In this document: positions 30,573-35,702 of the stretch, piece by piece | How the letters are laid out: each line of letters starts with the position of its first letter | How positions within the stretch are numbered: position 1 is the first letter of the stretch | Assembly: GCA_902769255.1 (NCBI GenBank) | Contig: CACXOM010000010.1 | Coordinates: 1-35,702, forward strand | DNA length: 35,702 nucleotides | Direction of reading: 5' to 3' | From: Oscillospiraceae bacterium | GTDB taxonomy: Bacteria > Bacillota > Clostridia > Oscillospirales > Acutalibacteraceae | The notes under the pieces: generated by a model | Databases searched by the model: none | Seen by the model: the letters and a program-made list of their open reading frames with translations, nothing else | What the model was told of the DNA's origin: nothing | Program-made: the position numbers and the translations under genes

Positions 30573-31850
30573 GTGATAGATATAAGATTTTTAAGAGAAA
30601 ACCCCGAAATTGTTAAAGAAAATATTAAAAAGAAGTTTCAAGACCACAAATTACCGCTTGTTGAAAAGGCAATTGAGTTTGATGCGAAAAAACGCGAGGT
30701 GCAGGCTGAAGCAGACTCGCTTCGAGCAGAGCGCAACAAAATTTCAAAGCAAATTGGCGCATTAATGGCGCAGGGCAAGCGTGACGAGGCTGAAGAAGTT
30801 AAGAAAAAAGTCGGCGAATATGCAAGCAGACTTGCCGAAGTTGAGGTTTTGGAAAAAGAATTTGACGAAAAACTTACCGAAGTTATGATGAAAATTCCAA
30901 ATATCATCGACGAAAGCGTGCCGATTGGTAAAGATGACAGCGAAAATGTCGAAATTACACGCTACGGCGAGCCGAAAGTGCCTGATTTTGAGGTGCCTTA
31001 CCACACCGATATTATGGAAAAATTCAGCGGAATTGACCTCGATTCTGCAAGAAAAGTCGCAGGAAACGGCTTTTACTACCTGATGGGCGACATTGCTCGA
31101 CTTCATTCGGCAGTTATCGCTTATGCGCGCGATTTTATGATAGACAGGGGCTTTACCTACTGCGTTCCGCCGTTTATGATTCGTTCTAACGTGGTTTCGG
31201 GCGTTATGTCGTTTGAAGAAATGGACGCTATGATGTACAAAATCGAGGGCGAAGACCTTTATTTAATAGGCACTTCGGAGCATTCGATGATAGGTAAATT
31301 TATCGATACACTAAACCCTGAAGAGAATTTGCCTTACACTTTGACCTCTTATTCGCCTTGTTTTAGAAAAGAAAAAGGCGCTCACGGCATTGAGGAGCGA
31401 GGCGTTTACAGAATTCATCAGTTTGAAAAGCAAGAAATGATTGTTGTTTGTAAACCTGACGAATCGAAAATGTGGTTTGATAAACTTTGGCAAAATACTG
31501 TTGATTTGTTCCGTTCTATGGACATTCCGGTTAGAACGCTTGAATGTTGCTCGGGCGATTTGGCTGATTTAAAGGTAAAATCGGTCGATGTTGAGGCTTG
31601 GAGCCCTCGCCAAAAGAAATATTTTGAGGTCGGCTCTTGCTCAAATCTTACCGATGCGCAGGCAAGAAGACTGAAAATTAGGGTAAAATCTAAAAACGGC
31701 AACTATTTTGCACACACGCTTAACAACACGGTTGTTGCTCCGCCGAGAATGTTGATTGCTTTCTTAGAAAACAATCTTCAAGCAGACGGAAGTATTAAAA
31801 TTCCAACCGCTTTACAGCCTTATATGGGCGGAAAAACAGAAATAAAATGA
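30573..31850 (+). CDS. serS: Serine-tRNA ligase
   Basis: A 425-residue class II synthetase. The N-terminal ~110-residue coiled-coil arm (tRNA-Ser long variable arm binding) runs through RAERNKISKQIG. Motif 2 lies around CFRKEKGAHGIEERGVYRIHQF. Motif 3 is APPRMLIAFLEN, where many relatives read GRTLVAILEN. The start is GTG with AAGGAG upstream, 12 bases after spo0J, so it probably shares that transcript. No tRNA genes lie nearby. Confidence 0.96.
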   Translation: MIDIRFLRENPEIVKENIKKKFQDHKLPLVEKAIEFDAKKREVQAEADSLRAERNKISKQIGALMAQGKRDEAEEVKKKVGEYASRLAEVEVLEKEFDEKLTEVMMKIPNIIDESVPIGKDDSENVEITRYGEPKVPDFEVPYHTDIMEKFSGIDLDSARKVAGNGFYYLMGDIARLHSAVIAYARDFMIDRGFTYCVPPFMIRSNVVSGVMSFEEMDAMMYKIEGEDLYLIGTSEHSMIGKFIDTLNPEENLPYTLTSYSPCFRKEKGAHGIEERGVYRIHQFEKQEMIVVCKPDESKMWFDKLWQNTVDLFRSMDIPVRTLECCSGDLADLKVKSVDVEAWSPRQKKYFEVGSCSNLTDAQARRLKIRVKSKNGNYFAHTLNNTVVAPPRMLIAFLENNLQADGSIKIPTALQPYMGGKTEIK

Positions 31851-32437
31851 GAATTTACGATATTTCGAGAGAATTGTTTTCGGCGCCGGTTTACCCGAAC
31901 AACACAAAACCTCATTTGAGTGAAAAACAGGCAATAAAATTCGGCGATGTCTGCAATGTTTCAGACATTACAATGTGCTTGCACAACGGCACTCACATTG
32001 ATGCGCCAAAGCATTTTATTGAAAACGGCAGAGATATTTTGGCGCTTGGAATCAACACTTTTTGCGGTGTTTGCGATGTTATTACCTTTGACGACCACAT
32101 AACCGGCGAGGATTTTTCTAACAAAGTTCCCGCCGACTGCGAACGCCTGATTATTCGTTCAAACGGCAACGGCAGGCTGACTTTCTATTCGCTTATGGAC
32201 ATTGTTGCAACGGATATTAAACTTATCGGAATTGACGATATTTCGGTTGCAATTGAGGGCGCAGAGGCGCAAATTCACAAAGAATTGTTAGGAAATGACA
32301 TTGCAATTTTAGAAGGGCTTGATTTGAAAAATGTGCCAGACGGGCGCTATGTTTTGGTGTGCGAGCCAATAAAAATGGCAGGCGCAGATGCAGCCCCTTG
32401 CCGAGCAATTTTGTTAAAAGACATTACAATTTATTAA
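31847..32437 (+). CDS. Cyclase family protein (kynurenine formamidase-like)
   Basis: A 196-residue metal-dependent hydrolase of the cyclase family (PF04199). Its metal motif is H-N-G-T-H-I-D-A-P-K-H at 46-56, and PVYPNN near residue 14 is typical. The start overlaps the serS stop as ATGA, so expression is coupled to serS. Family members include kynurenine formamidase and isatin hydrolase. No tryptophan-degradation genes are near, so the substrate is unknown. Confidence 0.85.
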   Translation: MRIYDISRELFSAPVYPNNTKPHLSEKQAIKFGDVCNVSDITMCLHNGTHIDAPKHFIENGRDILALGINTFCGVCDVITFDDHITGEDFSNKVPADCERLIIRSNGNGRLTFYSLMDIVATDIKLIGIDDISVAIEGAEAQIHKELLGNDIAILEGLDLKNVPDGRYVLVCEPIKMAGADAAPCRAILLKDITIY

Positions 32438-32466
32438 AAAAACGAGGGCTTTTCGCTCTCGTTTTT
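32438..32466. terminator. Bidirectional terminator between cyclase and PBP genes
   Basis: Stem AAAAACGAG/CTCGTTTTT extended by GGC/GCT around TTTTC, with T-runs on both strands. Convergent genes end on either side. Confidence 0.8.
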
Positions 32467-34021
32467 AGTTTTTTATTGAATTAATTTGTTCGGCAATTTC
32501 TTTGAAAATCGGCGCTGCGGTTTTACCGCCCGAATCGCCATTTTCAGCCAAAACAACCACGCTGTATTTCGGATTTTTTGCAGGAAAAAATCCGCCAAAC
32601 CACGTTTGTTTAACGGCTTTCCCGCTTTTGTCAAAAATGCCCGTTTCGGCGGTTGCAGTCTTGCCCCCTGCCGTGCCGTTTTTAAGTCTTGCACGTGTAC
32701 CTGTACCGCATTTTACGCAAGAAATCATACATTTTTGCATTATTTTCGCACTTTTTTCATCTAAAATATAAGTTGGCGCATTTTGCTTTGTGCTTTGAAT
32801 TAAACTGCCCTTGTAATCAGTAACCCCCTCAACCAGCGAGGGCGTTATTTTTTTGCCGTTATTTGCTATCATTTGAACAAGCGAGGCTATTTGAAGCGGG
32901 GAAACCAAAAGACTTCCCTGCCCGAATGAAAAAAGCGCAAGGCTCGCAGGGGAGTTGCTCAAATCGTTTATTTTCGGCAAAAACGCACTCGAAGCGACAA
33001 TGCCATCGCAAAGCTTAATATCACAACCAAAACCGCAGAGTTTTGCAAAATTTAACAGCCTTTTTGCGCCGACTGCAAGCCCTAATTTAATAAAATAACA
33101 GTTGCAAGAACTCGCAATTGCACGCTCTAAATCGGTGTTTTTGTGCTTTTTTAGGCACTTAAATGTGTTGTTTCCTATTTTAATTTTGCCGTTGCAATTA
33201 TACTTTAACGAAATATTGTAATAAAGCGAGGCGGCAGCAACGCAAAGCTTAAAAATCGAACCGCAATTGTAATTGTCTATTGCGCGGTTTAAAAAAGGTG
33301 AGGCGGGACTGTCAAGCGATTTTTCAACATCATTTTGCTCAAAACTCGGCGCCGAAGTCAACGCTCTTAATTTTCCGTTTTTGTTCTCAATAACGATAAT
33401 TGCGCCGGCATTTAGCCGTTTTTTTGCGATTTTTTCGCAAATTTTTTGAATTTTTTTGTCAATTGTCAGCATAACGCCCCTGCCGAAATATTCGGGCGAG
33501 CCTTGCACTTCGCCTGCCCCCGAAACCTCGCCTTTTGCACTACAAGTAAATTTTACCTTGATTTTATGCCCCTTTAACACCGAGTTATAAGCCTTTTCAA
33601 TTCCGCAAACGCCGTTGTTTTCCGCATTGCAATAGCCTATAATGTGTGCGGCGACATTAGAATACCTTTTAGGAGTCAAAACCGTGCAAACGCTTTTTGA
33701 AGAAAAATTTTCGCCTACTTTTACCCTTATAGGAAAGCCGTTTGCAAGCGTTTTTCGGTCGTTTTCGCTTAAATATTTTGAAACAGCGTTTACCGCCTTG
33801 GCGTTCGGTGCAACCGCCACTTGTTTTTGATAAAATTCGTTTGTAAGCCGTTTTTTGTTGCAATCAAAAATTGTTCCGCGCAAATTAGCCATTTCAACCG
33901 ATTTTGAATTAAAACTGCCGAAAACACGGGCAGAAAAATCTTTATTTATATAAATAATTCTTGCCGAAACGGCCAAAAAACACAAATTTAAGCTTAAAAA
34001 AACTAAAATTAATCGTTTCAT
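32465..34021 (-). CDS. Penicillin-binding protein, D,D-transpeptidase
   Basis: A 518-residue FtsI/PBP2-like transpeptidase from the ATG at 34021 (GGTGA upstream); an extension to 34222 is low-complexity and overlaps the divergent gene. It has one N-terminal membrane anchor (about 3-23). A short dimerisation region includes LRGTIFDCNKKRLTN, then MLTIDKKIQK near 184. The catalytic motifs are S255-I-F-K, S305-C-N and K454-T-A (usually KTG). It crosslinks peptidoglycan outside the membrane. It is not next to division or sporulation genes, so its assignment as PbpA-, FtsI- or SpoVD-like is open. About a dozen cysteines is unusual for an exocytoplasmic enzyme. Confidence 0.9.
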   Translation of the reverse strand: MKRLILVFLSLNLCFLAVSARIIYINKDFSARVFGSFNSKSVEMANLRGTIFDCNKKRLTNEFYQKQVAVAPNAKAVNAVSKYLSENDRKTLANGFPIRVKVGENFSSKSVCTVLTPKRYSNVAAHIIGYCNAENNGVCGIEKAYNSVLKGHKIKVKFTCSAKGEVSGAGEVQGSPEYFGRGVMLTIDKKIQKICEKIAKKRLNAGAIIVIENKNGKLRALTSAPSFEQNDVEKSLDSPASPFLNRAIDNYNCGSIFKLCVAAASLYYNISLKYNCNGKIKIGNNTFKCLKKHKNTDLERAIASSCNCYFIKLGLAVGAKRLLNFAKLCGFGCDIKLCDGIVASSAFLPKINDLSNSPASLALFSFGQGSLLVSPLQIASLVQMIANNGKKITPSLVEGVTDYKGSLIQSTKQNAPTYILDEKSAKIMQKCMISCVKCGTGTRARLKNGTAGGKTATAETGIFDKSGKAVKQTWFGGFFPAKNPKYSVVVLAENGDSGGKTAAPIFKEIAEQINSIKN

Positions 34022-34109
34022 TTTATCACCGATAATATTTTGCCTAAAACTTTGAATAAAATTCAAAACACTTGTTAAAACTAATGGTAAAAGTGAAAGG
34101 AGAGATTTT

Positions 34110-34319
34110 ATGCTAAACAAAATTGCGTTAATAATAGCAATTATCGGTGGAATAAATTGGGGCAGTATCGGGCTTTTCGGGTTTGATATTGTTGCGGCGA
34201 TTTTTGGCGGACAAGGCGCCATAATCAGCAGAATTATCTACACAATCGTGGGACTTAGCGCCGTTTGGTGCATTTCGCTTTTGTTTCGCAACACGCGCGA
34301 TGTAGCGGTAACCGACTAA
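34110..34319 (+). CDS. DUF378 small membrane protein (YuzA-like)
   Basis: A 69-residue protein with two membrane segments, opening LNKIALIIAIIGGINWGSIGLFGFDIVA, a hallmark of DUF378 (the INWG motif). Function is unknown. GAAAGGAGAG precedes the ATG. It is alone on the plus strand between divergent and convergent genes. Confidence 0.88.
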   Translation: MLNKIALIIAIIGGINWGSIGLFGFDIVAAIFGGQGAIISRIIYTIVGLSAVWCISLLFRNTRDVAVTD

Positions 34320-34330
34320 ATTAAAAAACA

Positions 34331-34358
34331 AAAAAGACGCTTTTTTAAGCGTCTTTTT
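34331..34358. terminator. Bidirectional terminator between DUF378 and M23 genes
   Basis: Perfect 12-pair stem AAAAAGACGCTT/AAGCGTCTTTTT around TTTT, usable from both sides. Confidence 0.85.
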
Positions 34359-34362
34359 GTCG

Positions 34363-35436
34363 TTATATTTTTTGAATTCCTTTTCGGTTTTTCAGCCCTA
34401 TAAAAGAAACAGGGTTAATTCGGTCGGCAGATTTTACATTTGGCGGTTTTTTCGCGCTTTTGCCACCGTAATAAATTTCAAAATGCAGGTGTGTTCCGTA
34501 AGAGCGACCGGTGTTGCCGGCTTTACCTAACTTTTGCCCTTGAACTACCGTTTGCCCTTTTTTCACGCTTATTTTGCTTAAATGAGCGTAGCCCGAGTAA
34601 ACGTCTTTACCGTTGATTTTGCCGTGGTAAATCATAACATAATTGCCCCAAGACGACTGGTAGCCCGCTTTGCATACATAACCGTCTTTCCAAGCAACAA
34701 TGGTATCGCTCTTTCTTGCCGAAAGGTCAACGCCTGCGTGAAAACTGCCCCAGCGCCAGCCATAAAGCGAAGAAACATAAATTTCGCTTTTGTTTGCAAT
34801 CGGGAAAGAATAAACATTTCTGTCAATTTCATACTTTTTGCAGGCTTTTATCGGAATTTTGTAAGTTTTAGCGTCTGTTTTGCCCGTTGCGGTTTTACCG
34901 TCATCTTTTATGTAAGCCTTAATTTTGTATTTATACTTTTTGCCTATTGCAAGACCGCTGTCTTTGTAAGTAGTTTTTTTAACATCGTCAATTTTCTTGA
35001 ATTTTTTGCCTTTTTTGCGGTAAACATAGTAGCCGTCAGCATTTTTTACTTTTTTCCAAGTAATTTTAACGGTGTCAATGTCAATTGTTTTAATTTTTTT
35101 AATTTTCGGTGTTTTAAGGTGTTTTTTAGCGATTTTTCCACCGTTTTCTTTAACAAAACCGCAAACAGAACAAACAATTTTGCCGTTTACGCCCTCGTTA
35201 AAATAGGTGCTTTTAACATTTTTAGTTTCAAATTGGTGGCCGTTTGCCGGTAAAACTTCTTCATAAGAATAACCGCAATCTTTGCAGGTGTAAACGATAA
35301 CGCCGTCTTTTACGCAGGTTTGTTCGTGTGTTTGTGCTTTAAAATTGTGGTTATGCTCTTCGCTCGCAACAGCGGTAGCGGAAGAGAAAATAATCGTAAA
35401 AATCACCGCAAACGCAATAATTCTAATGATTTTCAT
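34363..35436 (-). CDS. Secreted M23 peptidase with cysteine-pair and FN3 modules
   Basis: A 357-residue exported murein endopeptidase. The signal peptide is at about 1-25 (VAS/E). Two short modules with cysteine pairs follow (CVKDG..CKDC at 41-54, CSVC at 89-92). A lysine-rich fibronectin-III-like domain spans about 108-195. The C-terminal M23/LytM domain has zinc ligands His233 and Asp237 in HAGVD and the H316-L-H318 pair, with His285 in AHLS. All active-site residues are present, so an active hydrolase is expected. The middle modules resemble the tail of the LRR protein at 614. AGAAAGG precedes the ATG. A consensus promoter flanked by twin palindromes lies upstream. Confidence 0.92.
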   Translation of the reverse strand: MKIIRIIAFAVIFTIIFSSATAVASEEHNHNFKAQTHEQTCVKDGVIVYTCKDCGYSYEEVLPANGHQFETKNVKSTYFNEGVNGKIVCSVCGFVKENGGKIAKKHLKTPKIKKIKTIDIDTVKITWKKVKNADGYYVYRKKGKKFKKIDDVKKTTYKDSGLAIGKKYKYKIKAYIKDDGKTATGKTDAKTYKIPIKACKKYEIDRNVYSFPIANKSEIYVSSLYGWRWGSFHAGVDLSARKSDTIVAWKDGYVCKAGYQSSWGNYVMIYHGKINGKDVYSGYAHLSKISVKKGQTVVQGQKLGKAGNTGRSYGTHLHFEIYYGGKSAKKPPNVKSADRINPVSFIGLKNRKGIQKI

Positions 35437-35457
35437 TATTATAAAGCCTTTCTAAAA

Positions 35458-35473
35458 GTTACATTTTTGTAAT
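35458..35473 (-). promoter_or_regulatory. Palindrome downstream of the M23 promoter
   Basis: ATTACA-AAAA-TGTAAC on the minus strand, followed by TTTTAGA, located in the leader between the expected transcript start and the ribosome site. Confidence 0.55.
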
Positions 35474-35484
35474 CAACGGTTACG

Positions 35485-35513
35485 ATTATAGCACATTTAA
35501 TTACAAATGTCAA
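35485..35513 (-). promoter_or_regulatory. Promoter of the M23 peptidase gene
   Basis: Perfect consensus on the minus strand: TTGACA (35508-35513), 17 bases, TATAAT (35485-35490). Confidence 0.88.
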
Positions 35514-35520
35514 GCAAAAT

Positions 35521-35536
35521 ATTACAGCTTTGTAAC
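35521..35536 (+). promoter_or_regulatory. Palindrome upstream of the M23 promoter
   Basis: ATTACA-GCTT-TGTAAC followed by TTTTAGA, the inverted partner of 35458-35473. Centres are 63 bases apart. Confidence 0.55.
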
Positions 35537-35608
35537 TTTTAGACCTCCTACACCGTGATTTTGGGACGCACCGAACGGCATTTCTACACCGTAAATTAAT
35601 AACAAACC

Positions 35609-35702
35609 TGTAGGGCGGGGGCTTGCTCCCGCCGGTCAAGTGCCTTGACACGCAAGACTTCGGCATAAAGTTTGGTTTTGCTTAAAGTTTTGTGTCGCCT
35701 CA
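35609..35702 (+). repeat. Interspersed repeat, copy 3, at the right window edge
   Basis: Starts TGTAGG with hairpin GGCGGGGGC-TT-GCTCCCGCC. It continues with GTCAAG-TGC-CTTGAC and the GCAAGACTTCGGCAT tail (35626-35666 aligns with 1-41), then TTTTGTGTCGCCTCA, which also occurs at 210-224. The unit continues beyond the window. Confidence 0.85.

Noticed and set aside
34051-34067. Palindrome TTTGAAT-AAA-ATTCAAA between the PBP and DUF378 genes
   Set aside because: A short AT-rich inverted repeat is expected by chance here, and I see no well-placed promoter for it to control.
34022-34222. Longer N-terminus for the penicillin-binding protein
   Set aside because: It is a low-complexity hydrophobic stretch read across the divergent DUF378 gene and its control region; the ATG at 34021 starts a normal membrane anchor.
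1-35702. tRNA, rRNA and other structured RNA genes
   Set aside because: I looked for tRNA-like cloverleaf ends and conserved rRNA segments by eye and saw none; a covariance-model scan would be decisive.

Overview
The window is the replication-origin region of a low-GC Firmicute, most likely a gut-type member of the Clostridia (Oscillospirales/Ruminococcaceae-like). The reasons are the order rpmH-rnpA-yidD-yidC-khpB facing away from dnaA-dnaN-yaaA-recF-remB-gyrB-gyrA, AT-rich codon use, AGGAGG-type ribosome sites, soj/spo0J with a perfect parS site, an AbrB regulator with a cysteine-pair tail, and a BspA-type leucine-rich-repeat surface protein. Taxonomy is inferred from gene content and style, not from a marker search.

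Layout. 1-613: gene-free, packed with interspersed palindromic repeats. 614-2635: secreted LRR protein, bracketed by ~120-bp inverted repeats. 2812-5824 (minus): ACT regulator, homoserine dehydrogenase and aspartate kinase in one operon. 6037-8172: OmpR-type two-component system. 8395-11859: livHMGF branched-chain amino-acid-type ABC transporter without a binding protein. 11945-13276: CNNM/CorC membrane protein. 13287-13868: preQ1-I riboswitch and queT. 13938-19519 (minus): gyrA, a REP-associated tyrosine transposase (RAYT), a YcxB-like protein and gyrB. 19647-23936 (minus): remB, a type II restriction-modification pair, recF, yaaA and dnaN. 23937-25896: dnaA flanked by two gene-free stretches, one holding a probable DnaA-trio unwinding element. 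25897-28304 (plus): rpmH, rnpA, yidD, yidC, khpB. 28438-28683: abrB. 28848-32437: parS, soj, spo0J, serS, cyclase. 32465-34021: penicillin-binding protein. 34110-34319: DUF378 protein. 34363-35436: secreted M23 peptidase. The last ~95 bases return to the repeat family seen at the start.

How the genes work together. Genes diverge from about 24-25.9 kb, as expected for bidirectional replication. DnaA, DnaN, RecF, gyrase and the ParABS system serve chromosome initiation, topology and segregation. RnpA, YidC, YidD and KhpB serve RNA processing and membrane insertion.

Main points for a second look: (a) a RAYT gene that carries two inverted copies of a genome-interspersed hairpin repeat inside its own coding sequence, alongside hairpin repeats whose stems show paired substitutions; (b) an LRR gene enclosed by inverted composite repeats; (c) an origin with five TAG trinucleotides beside a GC cluster, no recognisable TTATCCACA boxes, a recurrent TGTTAAAAA motif, and a DnaA whose box-reading motif departs from the canonical one; (d) a restriction-modification pair inserted into the recF-remB junction; (e) twin palindromes flanking a consensus promoter at the M23 gene.
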